DNA of 64,000 nt from Promicromonospora thailandica (GTDB lineage: Bacteria > Actinomycetota > Actinomycetes > Actinomycetales > Cellulomonadaceae): the NCBI RefSeq assembly GCF_024171955.1, contig NZ_JAMTCS010000004.1, positions 1-64,000 on the forward strand, read 5' to 3'. Shown here in pieces: positions 1 through 7,970 of the stretch (positions are counted from its first letter, which is position 1; each line of letters begins with the position of its first letter). A program made the translations under genes and the position numbers. The notes under the pieces are model-generated. The model did not search any database. It worked only from the letters and a program-made list of their open reading frames with translations, and was not told the DNA's origin.

Positions 1-337
1 CACGCGCCTCCTGCGCGACCGTGGCCTCCTCCAACACCACCACCAACCGCGCCTGCACCGCGGTCACCGCGCTCTTGACCGCCTCCAGCTCCCCCAACAG
101 ATCCACCCACACCGCCCGCACCTCAGCCGGCACATCAGCCGGCACATCAGCCGGCACATCAGCCGGCACATCAGCCGGCACATCAGCCGGCGGGGCAGCC
201 TCGACGTCAGTGTCAGTGGTACCCGGCAGGATCATCCCCGCCAGGGCTTCACGCATCGCACGCACATCGACCGGGCGCAGCACAGCACCAGCAGACCCCC
301 CGCCTGCCCGTCCCGGCACCTCGATCGATCGCGTCAT
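1..337 (-). CDS. DUF222/HNH endonuclease-type protein, N-terminal part (cut by window edge)
   Basis: Reading leftwards from an ATG at 337 gives 112 residues with no stop before the edge. The N-terminus is a short low-complexity leader, then a run of six Pro-Ala-Asp-Val-like units (about residues 50-72), then a helical stretch containing DLLGELEAVKSAVTAVQARL. That stretch resembles the start of the DUF222 domain found in actinobacterial HNH (13E12-type) proteins, which are often present in many copies per genome. The DUF222 core and HNH motif would lie off the left end and cannot be confirmed. A GGTGGT stretch just before the ATG is a weak ribosome site. Function of the family is not settled; a nuclease role is inferred from the usual C-terminal HNH motif. 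Confidence 0.6.
   Translation of the reverse strand, partial: MTRSIEVPGRAGGGSAGAVLRPVDVRAMREALAGMILPGTTDTDVEAAPPADVPADVPADVPADVPADVPAEVRAVWVDLLGELEAVKSAVTAVQARLVVVLEEATVAQEAR
124..183. repeat. 12-bp in-frame tandem repeat (CAGCCGGCACAT, five exact copies)
   Basis: Five exact copies of the 12-mer lie head to tail, with a degenerate sixth unit before them and a partial one after. In the gene read on the minus strand each unit encodes four residues (Ala-Asp-Val-Pro), so copy-number change would lengthen or shorten a flexible linker without a frameshift. Confidence 0.9.
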
Positions 338-505
338 ACCACCAACCTATCGCACACACGTACGACCCGCACGCCGAAACCAGGCCCGTTCCGCCATTTA
401 CACCCAGCGCAGAACCGGACCCTTGGACGCTCCGAGCGACCATCTCGGATGCCGGCGCGTCACGGGGCCGCAGCGCCATCATGAGCCGAGGGCGCTCGAC
501 ACCAC

Positions 506-553
506 GCCACATGGGCCAGGCCGAGGCATATGCCTCGGCCTGGCCCATGTGGC
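506..553. terminator. 48-bp perfect palindrome, probable bidirectional terminator
   Basis: The two 24-nt arms (506-529 and 530-553) are exact reverse complements with no spacer; the centre is CATATG. It lies 12 bp past the stop of the DUF4352 gene and upstream of the DUF222 gene. A very stable RNA hairpin is expected, but there is no clear U-tract. Confidence 0.65.
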
Positions 554-564
554 AGCAGCGAACG

Positions 565-1443
565 TCAGCCGAGCGAGACCGCCACGCCCCCGGAGAACGC
601 GGAGTCATGGAGCTCGAGTGCCGTGAGCTTCACGTCCTTGGGCACGTCGAACACAACGATGCCTGCAGTGGAATTTCCCGGGTTGATCTCATTGATGAAC
701 GAATTTGATTCGTCGAGATAGATCGCTGCCTCGGTGTCGCTGGAGAACTCCCGCATCTCCGCGTCGGACGCCGAAACATTGTCGCCAAAGAATGTCTGCG
801 ACTGGTCACCGATGTTCTCGACGGTCAGGTGAACGAGGACGAACTGCCCCTGGGCCTTCTTTCCGAAGTACTCGTCGCCGATCTCTGCCACACCGTCCTC
901 GACCTTGGTGACCGTGAACTCGAACTTGCCGTCGCGTACCGGGTCGCCGATGCCGGCCACGGCGGGCTCCTCCTCCGCAGGCTCCTCCGTGGGCTCCTCC
1001 TTGGTGGCGGCCTGGTCGGACTCGGCCTTCTGGTCCCCGCTCGGCGCCGAGGGCTCCTCGACAACCGTCGTCGACGTCGCGTCCGCGATGTCGTTCCCCA
1101 CCGAGAAGATCGCGGAGGTGACCAGGACGCCGATCAGCAGTGCGATCCCGCCCAGCACGGTGGCCCAGACCGGCTTCGAGCCACGGTTTCCTGCGACCAG
1201 ATCGAGAATCGCGAGCAGGAGAGCCACCGCCGCGAGGAGCGCACCGAAGACGGGTATCCAAGCGAGCACGAAGGCGGCGATGCCCAGACCCAGGGCCCAT
1301 CCCGCGCGAACGCCGCCCCTGCTGGCCGGCTGAGGATACCCACCAGGCGGTGCCTGGAACTGCGGGCGCTCCTGCACCGGCACTGGGTCAGGGTTCGGGT
1401 ACCCATCCGGAGGCGCCTGCCCCCCGGAAGACATCTGGGTCAT
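565..1443 (-). CDS. DUF4352 domain membrane protein
   Basis: A 292-residue protein. The first about 45 residues are Pro/Gly/Gln-rich, followed by two adjacent hydrophobic segments (about residues 52-85 and 95-115) of the small DUF4190-like type. An acidic Glu/Pro/Ala-rich linker follows, then a C-terminal beta domain (about 165-290) with the DUF4352 pattern (conserved GQFVLVHLTVENIGDQSQTF). DUF4352 domains are extracytoplasmic, immunoglobulin-like and of unknown ligand. The ATG at 1443 was chosen because AGGAG sits 5-6 nt upstream; a GTG at 1461 would add six residues and lacks a good site. Monocistronic, with a strong palindrome just after the stop. Confidence 0.8.
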   Translation of the reverse strand: MTQMSSGGQAPPDGYPNPDPVPVQERPQFQAPPGGYPQPASRGGVRAGWALGLGIAAFVLAWIPVFGALLAAVALLLAILDLVAGNRGSKPVWATVLGGIALLIGVLVTSAIFSVGNDIADATSTTVVEEPSAPSGDQKAESDQAATKEEPTEEPAEEEPAVAGIGDPVRDGKFEFTVTKVEDGVAEIGDEYFGKKAQGQFVLVHLTVENIGDQSQTFFGDNVSASDAEMREFSSDTEAAIYLDESNSFINEINPGNSTAGIVVFDVPKDVKLTALELHDSAFSGGVAVSLG

Positions 1444-1525
1444 CTGTGCTCCTGTGGTCACGTGGCTCGACGCTCAGTGCGTCATGACAATCGAACCCGA
1501 CCTCGCACGATGTTCCGGCATTCTT

Positions 1526-1587
1526 GCCGGGTGAACTTCACTATTGCCCGGGTGAACTGATCAAATCATCACCCGCGGATCACCCGC
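1526..1587. promoter_or_regulatory. Array of GGGTGA motifs, two direct and two inverted
   Basis: The region between the DUF4352 gene and the citE-like gene contains GGGTGAACT at 1529-1537 and again at 1550-1558 (21 bp apart), then ATCACCCGC at 1568-1576 and 1579-1587 (11 bp apart). The core GGGTGA therefore occurs twice on one strand and twice on the other. It lies upstream of the DUF4352 gene, so a regulator-binding role is possible. No regulator is identified. Confidence 0.35.
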
Positions 1588-1614
1588 AATATTCCGTCAC
1601 GCCTCGCATCCCCC

Positions 1615-2430
1615 TCAGCCGGACCCCAGCTCCACCACCCACCGCGCCCGCTCTACCATCGCCACGTCCAGGAACGTCCCGTCCTCCAGGGCCACCGCCC
1701 CGACGCCCTCCGTCGCGGCGGCGCCGACCCGCTCCAGCACCTCGCGCGCGGCGGCGACCTCCTCGGCCGACGGCCGGAACGCCGACCGGATGGTGTCGAG
1801 CTGCCCCGGGTGGATCGCCGTCCGCCCCGAGAAACCCAGCCGACGCCCCGCGCGGCAGGACGCCGCCAGCCCGTCCAGGTCCCGCACGTTCGGGTAGACC
1901 GACATCGCGGGCGGCGCCAGCCCCGCCGCGCGGGCCGCGACGACGACCCGGCCGCGCGCCCAGGCCAGGCCGGCGTCGTCGGAGACGCGGAGGTCGGAGC
2001 GCAGGTCCGCCTCTCCCAGCCCGATCGACGCGACCTGCGGCGACGCCGTGGCGATCTCGAACGCCCGCTCCACGCCGAGCGCCGACTCGAGCAGCAGGTG
2101 CAGCGCCCGGCCCGGCAGCGCCTCGGCCAGCTCCCGCACCTCCGACGCCGTCTCCACCTTGGGCACGCGCACCCCGACGGCCACCGGCAGCGACGCCACC
2201 AGCGCCACGTCGGCGGCGTGCCACGGCGTGGCACGGTGGTTGATCCGCACCTGCACGGGCCGCTCCACGGACGCCAGGGCCACCCGGGCGTTCGCCCGCG
2301 CCTCGTCCTTGCGGGACGGCGCGACGGCGTCCTCCAGGTCGACCAGCACCACGTCGGCCGCCGAGGACAACGCCTTGGCGACCCGGTCCGGCCGGTCGGC
2401 GGGCACGTAGAGCAGGGTCAGCGGCGTCAT
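1615..2430 (-). CDS. HpcH/HpaI aldolase / citrate lyase beta subunit (CitE-like) family protein
   Basis: A 271-residue TIM-barrel protein of the CitE-like family, which cleaves or forms beta-hydroxyacyl-CoA thioesters such as malyl-, citramalyl- or citryl-CoA with Mg2+. Visible family features are LLYVPADRPDRVAKAL at the N-terminus, DLEDAVAPSRKDEAR (metal and CoA region, about residue 30), VRIN, the VPKVE strand, LLLESALGVERA with the metal-binding Glu, GEADLRSDL, and the late stretch GRTAIHPGQL typical of the family. The ATG overlaps the stop of the CoA-transferase gene (ATGA), so the two are translationally coupled. As last gene of the ten-gene operon it probably splits the CoA ester made by its partner; the substrate is unknown. 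Confidence 0.85.
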   Translation of the reverse strand: MTPLTLLYVPADRPDRVAKALSSAADVVLVDLEDAVAPSRKDEARANARVALASVERPVQVRINHRATPWHAADVALVASLPVAVGVRVPKVETASEVRELAEALPGRALHLLLESALGVERAFEIATASPQVASIGLGEADLRSDLRVSDDAGLAWARGRVVVAARAAGLAPPAMSVYPNVRDLDGLAASCRAGRRLGFSGRTAIHPGQLDTIRSAFRPSAEEVAAAREVLERVGAAATEGVGAVALEDGTFLDVAMVERARWVVELGSG

Positions 2431-3635
2431 ACCGCGCCCGCCTCCCGCAGCGCCGCCACGCAATCGGGCGAGAAGCCGAGCTCGCCCAGGACCTCGTCGG
2501 TGTCCGCGCCGTGCGGACGGCCCGTGAACCCGATGACGGCGTCGTGCCCCGAGAGCCGGAACAGCGGCCCCTGCATGAGCATCGGGCCCAGCTCGGGATC
2601 CTCGATCTCGTGGATCGTGCCCAGCGCCCGGAACTGCGGGTCCTCGACGATGTCCCGCGCGTCGTACACGGGCGCGACGGCCGCCTGCGCCTCCTCGAAG
2701 GCGCGCACCACCTCCTCGCGCGTGCGCTGCGCGATCCAGCCGCCCACGGCCTCGTCGAGCTCGTCGGCGTGCCGCGCCCGGTCGACGCCGCGCGCGAACC
2801 ACGGCTCGTCCACCAGCTCCGGCCGCCCCACCAGCCGCATCACGCGCTCCGCGATGGACTGGGCCGACGTCGACACCGCCACCCAGTGCCCGTCGCTCGT
2901 GCGGTAGGTGTTGCGCGGCGCGTTGTTGCTCGACCGGTTGCCCGTGCGCGCCTGCACCGTGCGCAGCTGGTCCCAGCGCGTGATCTGCGGTCCGAGCATC
3001 GCGAGGATGGGCTCCACGATGGCGGTGTCCACGACCTGCCCGCGCCCCGTGCGCTCCCGCGCCGAGAGAGCCGCCATGATCGCGAACGCGGTGGCGAGCG
3101 ACGCGACGCCGTCGGCCAGGCCGAAGGGCGGGAGCGTGGGCGGGCCGTCGGGCTCGCCGGTCATCGCGGCGAACCCGCTCATCGCCTCGGCGAGCGTGCC
3201 GAAGCCCGGTCGCGTGCGGTACGGCCCGACCTGCCCGAACCCGGACACCCGCGCCAGCACGAGCCGCGGGTTGCGCGCCGACAGCTCCTCCCAGCCCAGC
3301 CCCCAGCGCTCGAGGGTGCCGGGGCGGAAGTTCTCGATGACGACGTCGGCCCGCTCGGCCAGCGCCAGGAACACCTCGCGCCCGCCGTCCGAACCGAGGT
3401 TCGCCGTGACGGTGCGCTTGTTGCGGCCGAGCGTCTTCCACCAGAGGTTCACGCCGTCCTTGGCGGCCCCGTGCGTGCGCGACGGGTCGGGCCGGTCGGG
3501 GTGCTCCACCTTGATCACGGACGCGCCGAGGTCGCCCAGGTGCATGGCCGCCATGGGTCCGGCGAACAGCGTCGAGGCGTCGACGACGCGCAGGCCCGCG
3601 AGGGCGCCGTCGGACGGGTCGCGGGAGACGGTCAC
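2427..3635 (-). CDS. CaiB/BaiF (family III) CoA-transferase
   Basis: A 402-residue family III CoA-transferase, the usual length. It moves CoA from a donor thioester to a carboxylic acid through an enzyme-bound aspartyl-CoA. Visible motifs are GLRVVDASTLFAGPMAAMHLG at the N-terminus, GASVIKVEHPDRPD, the nucleotide-contacting NKRTVTANL, and IENFRPGTLERWGLG. The catalytic Asp is probably the one in PFGLADGVASL (about residue 178). The GTG start at 3635 overlaps the end of the preceding fusion gene, whose last base is 3632, again giving a GTGA junction. Its pairing with a CitE-like lyase suggests activation and then cleavage of a hydroxy acid. Confidence 0.88.
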   Translation of the reverse strand: MTVSRDPSDGALAGLRVVDASTLFAGPMAAMHLGDLGASVIKVEHPDRPDPSRTHGAAKDGVNLWWKTLGRNKRTVTANLGSDGGREVFLALAERADVVIENFRPGTLERWGLGWEELSARNPRLVLARVSGFGQVGPYRTRPGFGTLAEAMSGFAAMTGEPDGPPTLPPFGLADGVASLATAFAIMAALSARERTGRGQVVDTAIVEPILAMLGPQITRWDQLRTVQARTGNRSSNNAPRNTYRTSDGHWVAVSTSAQSIAERVMRLVGRPELVDEPWFARGVDRARHADELDEAVGGWIAQRTREEVVRAFEEAQAAVAPVYDARDIVEDPQFRALGTIHEIEDPELGPMLMQGPLFRLSGHDAVIGFTGRPHGADTDEVLGELGFSPDCVAALREAGAV

Positions 3636-5716
3636 GCGGGCACCTCCCACGCGCACCGGAAGCCGACGGCGGCGCTCCGGGCCAGCCCCAGCCCCGGCAC
3701 CAGCAGCTTCACGGCGTAGTCCGGCGCGTGCCGCCCGCCCTCGACGTACCAGTCGGAGCCCTCGGCGCCGTGGTCGCTGCCACCCTTGAGCATGACGAAG
3801 CGGGTGCGCCCGTCGCTGTGCTCGCTCTCGGTCCAGCTCCAGACGGCGGGTCCCGGGCGGTCCACGCCGAACAGGTCCGGCCGGGCCTCGCCGGCGAGCT
3901 GCCACTCGTCCTCGGTGGGCAGCCGGCCGCCGGCCCAGGCGCAGTAGGCCCGCGCGTCGTCGAGATCCACGAAGGTGACCGGCCGGTCAGCTTCGCCGGC
4001 GGGTGGGCGGCCCTCCGGCCAGTGCGCCAGGAACCGGTGCCGCACGGCCGGCACGTACCCGGTGGCCGCGAGGAACTCCGCGAACTGCGCGTTGGTCACC
4101 TCGGCGGACGCGACCGCGACCGGCGTCGCGAGCACGCCGTCGCGCTGCAGCGTCCGCGCGTCGTGCAGGCGCGGGGGCAGCGGCTTCCACTCGTCCACGT
4201 ACGGCGCACCCTGGTACATCCCGGTCTCCCGGGCGCGGTACCGCACCGTGAGCACGTACTCGCCCGCGGGCACGACGACGGCGCCCGCAGGCCTGCCGGA
4301 CGTGTGGGCCACGGGAGCGGCCTGCGTGCCTGACACGGGGTGGGTGGGCGCCGGGACGCGACGGGCGAGCCGGTGCGGGAAACGGGCGTCGGGGTCGTGC
4401 GGGACGGCGGCCGGCGCCGTCAGCAGGTCGGGCAGCCACGCCGGGTCCGGCGTGCCCTCGGCCACGTGCAGCAGCGCGGCGATGCCGCGCCCGGGCACGG
4501 TCACCTCCGACGTGTCAGACGCCGGGGCCACCCCGGCGACCTGTGTGTCCGGCACGTCGGTGAGCGGGGTCAGGCGGCCACCCGACCGCTCCGCGGCGTC
4601 CGGCGCCAGGACCCGGCCCGTGTAGTCCGTCGCGCCCCGGTTCACCAGCGTCCACAGCGTCACGCCGTCGAGCGACCACCGCGACGCGTACACGCCCGCG
4701 GCCTCCGCCTCGGCGGACAGCGGCGCCAGCGGCGTCCACTCCCCCTCGAGCAGCAGGTCGCGCACGGCACGCTGCACCGTGACGAGGCGGCGCACGGTGG
4801 CCGCGTCGCGCCGCGACCAGCCGACCCACACCCCGAACACGACCTCCCACACCATGACGCCCACGCCGTTGAGCCATGCGGACTGGAGCTCCTCGGAGTG
4901 GTCGCGGTGCCAGCGCCGCACGTGGTGCTGCATGTGCCGACGCTCGTACCAGTGCGCGCGCAGCACGCCGGGCACGGGCGAGTCGGCGAAGAACTGGGCC
5001 CAGGACGAGGAGTGGTCCTCGATGCGCTCGACAGGCAGCTTCGACTCGCCCTCCAGCACGATCCCGGGCCGTGCCTCCTCCAGCCGCGCCACGAGCTCCG
5101 GCTCGGCCTTCTTCAGCGTGTCGAGGAAGACGCCGTCCGCGCCCAGCTCTCCCACGACGCCGGCCAGCTCGTCGAGGTCGTCCGCACCGCGCCGCGTCCC
5201 GACGTCCCACGGGTTGTAGTCGACGAAGACGCGCAGCCCGGCCTCGTGGAAGGTCGCCACCAGGTGAGCGATCCCCGGCACGTCGCGGTAGAAGTCCCAC
5301 TGGTTGCGGTCGTCCAGCCCGATCACCGGGTACGCGTGCCACAGCACCACGGCGTCCAGCCCGCCGAAGCGCTCGGCGGCGTCGGCGAGGAACCGCTCGG
5401 GCGTGAACCGGTGCTCCTCGAAGGAGTACAGCAGCTCGTCCCAGAGCCACACCTGCGCCACCGTGGAGCAGCCCGCGGCCCAGGCCGCCTCGGGCCGCTC
5501 GTAGGCGGCCCCGGTGTAGCCGTGCCGCTCGCGCGCGTCCGCGCGCCAGGCGCGGAGCGTCTCGCGCCACGCCTCGCGGTCGGCCGGGTCCGCGGGCCCG
5601 GCGAAGATCTTCGCCTCGTCCAGCGCCGCGCTCCGCTCGGCGGTCAGCGGGCCGACGGCGACCTCGGTCGGCCGGTCGATCTGGCGCGGCACGAGGGGGT
5701 CGAACGTGTAGGTCAT
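3632..5716 (-). CDS. Fusion of a TIM-barrel hydrolase-like domain with a formylglycine-enzyme-like domain
   Basis: A 694-residue protein without a signal peptide. Residues about 1-460 look like a TIM-barrel glycosidase: VWLWDELLYSFEEHRF, WHAYPVIGLDDRNQW, a beta strand VFVDYNPWDVG, FLDTLKKAEPELVARL and LEGESKLPVE with candidate carboxylates, then a beta-rich tail. Residues about 490-694 have the formylglycine-generating-enzyme (SUMF1) fold: PAGEYVLTV, EVTNAQFAEFLAATGY, YCAWAGGRLPTEDEWQLAGE and a terminal GFRCAW. The paired active-site cysteines of true formylglycine enzymes are not seen, so this half is probably a binding or structural module. The start overlaps the kinase stop (ATGA). Substrate unknown. 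Confidence 0.7.
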   Translation of the reverse strand: MTYTFDPLVPRQIDRPTEVAVGPLTAERSAALDEAKIFAGPADPADREAWRETLRAWRADARERHGYTGAAYERPEAAWAAGCSTVAQVWLWDELLYSFEEHRFTPERFLADAAERFGGLDAVVLWHAYPVIGLDDRNQWDFYRDVPGIAHLVATFHEAGLRVFVDYNPWDVGTRRGADDLDELAGVVGELGADGVFLDTLKKAEPELVARLEEARPGIVLEGESKLPVERIEDHSSSWAQFFADSPVPGVLRAHWYERRHMQHHVRRWHRDHSEELQSAWLNGVGVMVWEVVFGVWVGWSRRDAATVRRLVTVQRAVRDLLLEGEWTPLAPLSAEAEAAGVYASRWSLDGVTLWTLVNRGATDYTGRVLAPDAAERSGGRLTPLTDVPDTQVAGVAPASDTSEVTVPGRGIAALLHVAEGTPDPAWLPDLLTAPAAVPHDPDARFPHRLARRVPAPTHPVSGTQAAPVAHTSGRPAGAVVVPAGEYVLTVRYRARETGMYQGAPYVDEWKPLPPRLHDARTLQRDGVLATPVAVASAEVTNAQFAEFLAATGYVPAVRHRFLAHWPEGRPPAGEADRPVTFVDLDDARAYCAWAGGRLPTEDEWQLAGEARPDLFGVDRPGPAVWSWTESEHSDGRTRFVMLKGGSDHGAEGSDWYVEGGRHAPDYAVKLLVPGLGLARSAAVGFRCAWEVPA

Positions 5717-6624
5717 GACTGGTCTCCTTCGGCCAGCGCCGCCACCTCGGCGGCGTCCGGCACGGCGTCCTGGGCGCCCGGCCGGGTGACGGCCAGCGCG
5801 GCGGCGGCCCCGGCGAGGCGCGCGGCGTCGGCCAGGCCGGCGAGCCCCACCCGGGCGAGCCCGGCCGCCAGCACGCCGCAGTACGTGTCGCCCGCGCCCG
5901 TGGTGTCGACGGCGTCGACCCGGGCGGCCGGGACGCGGACCGGGTCGGTGTCCCGGCGCGCGACGAGGCTGCCCTCGGCACCCAGCGTCACGACGACGGC
6001 GGGCACCCGGTCGAGCAGCGCCGAGGCGAGGTCCTCCGGGGTCCCCGCGGCGCCCGCCAGGTCCGCCGCCTCGTGCTCGTTGACCACGAGCACGTCGACC
6101 TCCCGCCACAGCGTGTCGGGCAGCTCGCGCGACGGCGCCGCGTTGAGCACGAACAGCGCGCCCTGGCGACGCTCCAGCGCCGCCGCCGTCACCGTGCCGA
6201 GCGGGATCTCGAGCTGCGCGAGCACCACGTCGGCCGCGGCGATCCGCCGGGCCTGCGCCGCGCCGACCCGCACGCGCGAGTTGGCCCCGGGCGCCACGAC
6301 GATCGCGTTCTCGCCGTCGGGCGAGACGGTGATGAGCGCGGTGCCGGTCGGGGCGTCGACCCGGTCCACGGTCTCGGTGCGTACGCCCGCGCCGCCGAGC
6401 GACGCGAGCAGCAGCTCGGCGGACTCGCCCCGGCCGAGCGCGCCGACGAAGGACGTGTCGGCGCCCCCGGCACGCGCGGCCGCCACGGCCTGGTTGGCCC
6501 CCTTTCCGCCCGGCGTGCGGCGCAGGTCGCCGCCCAGGATGGTCTCCCCGCCCGCGGGGTGGCGGGGCACGTCGACGACGAGGTCGACGTTCGCCGAGCC
6601 GACGACCACGACGGTCCCGGTCAT
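5713..6624 (-). CDS. PfkB-family carbohydrate kinase, ribokinase-like
   Basis: A 303-residue kinase of the usual ribokinase length. It should phosphorylate a sugar or nucleoside with ATP in the cytoplasm. Motifs: VVVGSANVDLVVDVPRHP at the N-terminus, the PfkB signature region GGKGANQAVAAARAG (about residues 39-53), IVVAPGAN, the ATP-contact NEHEA, VVVTLGAEGSLVA, and the C-terminal signature DTTGAGDTYCGVLAAGL with catalytic Asp246. These favour ribokinase over fructokinase. The ATG overlaps the end of the upstream ADP-ribosylglycohydrolase-like gene. In this operon it probably traps the sugar released by the two hydrolases. Confidence 0.87.
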   Translation of the reverse strand: MTGTVVVVGSANVDLVVDVPRHPAGGETILGGDLRRTPGGKGANQAVAAARAGGADTSFVGALGRGESAELLLASLGGAGVRTETVDRVDAPTGTALITVSPDGENAIVVAPGANSRVRVGAAQARRIAAADVVLAQLEIPLGTVTAAALERRQGALFVLNAAPSRELPDTLWREVDVLVVNEHEAADLAGAAGTPEDLASALLDRVPAVVVTLGAEGSLVARRDTDPVRVPAARVDAVDTTGAGDTYCGVLAAGLARVGLAGLADAARLAGAAAALAVTRPGAQDAVPDAAEVAALAEGDQS

Positions 6625-7970
6625 GACGCACCTCCGGCGAGCGCGACCGTCCGCGCCGCGAGGTCGGTGATGCGCTGCTCGCCGCCGGGCAGCGAGGTCG
6701 CGATGCGCCCGTCGAGCGGCGCGGTCCACCGCTCGCCGATCGCGTCGGGCGCCAGCGCGCCGACGACGCCGCCCACGGTCGCGGCCGCGGAGTCGGTGTC
6801 CCAGCCCGCCGTCACGGCGATGGCGACGCTCGGGCCGAACGCCCCCCGGCCCGCGGTCAGCGCGAACGCGATGACGGCGGCGTTGTTGAGCGTGTGCACC
6901 CAGTGCAGGTGCCCGTAGGTCTCGTGGATCCGGTCCAGGCCCGCCCGCACGGCGGGCTCCGAGCCGTCGCAGTCGCGCCCGAGCGACCGGCCGAGCGCGA
7001 CGGCGGCGGCCAGGCCGCTGTCGGCGGGCACGGCGGCGGAGGCGGCGTCGAGCACCTGCTCCACGTCGTCGGCGACCACGGCGGCCGCCGCCAGCCCCGC
7101 GGCCCAGGTGGCGCCCCAGATCCCGTCGCCGGTGTGGCTCAGGCGGGCGTCGGTCCAGGCGAGCCGGGCCGCGCCACGCACGTCGCCCGGCGAGACCCAG
7201 CCGAGCAGGTCGGTGCGGATGAGCGCGCCGATCCACTCGCGGAACGGGTTGTGGTGCGTCGCGGTCTCCGGCACGGGCCGCGCGTCGAGGATGTTGCGGT
7301 ATGCGGCGCGCTCGGCGGTGAACGTGCGCCCGGCGGGGAGGTTGTCCAGCCAGAGCTGCGCGACGTCGTCCGTGGTGAAGTCCCGCCCGTGCTGCTCCAG
7401 CAGGGCCAGCGCGAGGATCGGGTAGTTGAGGTCGTCGTCCTCGGGCATGCCCGCGATGTTCTCCTCGAGCGACGTCGGCGCCGAGCGGCGGTTCCACGGC
7501 CAGCGGGCGGCGACGTCGTCGGGCAGGCCGACGGCGGTGAAGTACCGGTCGAGCGGCCAGCGGCCTGTGGCGCGCAGGATCTCCTCGATGCCGGCGCGCG
7601 GGATCTTCTCGACGGGCTTGCCGAGCAGGCAGCCGGCGGCGCGGCCGAGCCAGGCGCCCTCGACGCGGGCGGCGTAGGACGGCCCGGACGACGGCAGCGA
7701 GGGCACCGGCGGGAGCAGCGCCTCGGCATCGGGCCAGGTGGCCGGCCCGTGCATGCCTCCGATCGCGTCCAGCTCGTCCAGCAGCGCCCGGGCCAGTGCC
7801 CGCAGCTCCGGCGTCGCGGGCTCGGGGCCCGCGCCGCTCACGGCCGGCGTCGGGTCGCCGCCCGCGGCGACCCAGCGGTCACGGACGTCGGCGACGTCCT
7901 TGCCCTCGGCCGCCGACTGCACGAGCTCGTGGGCGAGCAGGTCCTCGGGCTGGGCCCAGGTCAGCCTCAC
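6621..7970 (-). CDS. ADP-ribosylglycohydrolase-fold protein, long form
   Basis: A 449-residue member of the ADP-ribosylglycohydrolase (ARH) superfamily, all-helical enzymes that hydrolyse glycosidic bonds to ribose with two metal ions. About 115 N-terminal residues precede the domain. Family motifs are altered: GAWLGRAAGCLLGKPVE replaces the usual GDALG segment, EDDDLNYPILAL stands where TDDT is normal, and GWDTDSAAATVGGVVGAL matches the C-terminal Asp-x-Asp-Ser/Thr metal motif. The acidic ligands therefore seem kept while their setting differs from the neighbour at 7967-9136. The GTG at 7970 overlaps that neighbour's stop (GTGA). A role in opening an imported riboside is inferred from the kinase and importer genes. 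Confidence 0.82.
   Translation of the reverse strand: MRLTWAQPEDLLAHELVQSAAEGKDVADVRDRWVAAGGDPTPAVSGAGPEPATPELRALARALLDELDAIGGMHGPATWPDAEALLPPVPSLPSSGPSYAARVEGAWLGRAAGCLLGKPVEKIPRAGIEEILRATGRWPLDRYFTAVGLPDDVAARWPWNRRSAPTSLEENIAGMPEDDDLNYPILALALLEQHGRDFTTDDVAQLWLDNLPAGRTFTAERAAYRNILDARPVPETATHHNPFREWIGALIRTDLLGWVSPGDVRGAARLAWTDARLSHTGDGIWGATWAAGLAAAAVVADDVEQVLDAASAAVPADSGLAAAVALGRSLGRDCDGSEPAVRAGLDRIHETYGHLHWVHTLNNAAVIAFALTAGRGAFGPSVAIAVTAGWDTDSAAATVGGVVGALAPDAIGERWTAPLDGRIATSLPGGEQRITDLAARTVALAGGAS

Noticed and set aside
565-1443. Long opposite-strand ORFs through many genes (for example 829-1560 and 905-1333 here)
   Set aside because: They are mirror-frame readings of GC-rich codons; the proteins are Arg/Pro/Ala-rich with no domain, and the minus-strand genes carry all recognised motifs.
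2048-3719. Plus-strand ORFs across citE and CoA-transferase genes
   Set aside because: Low-complexity basic translations overlapping genes with clear active sites.
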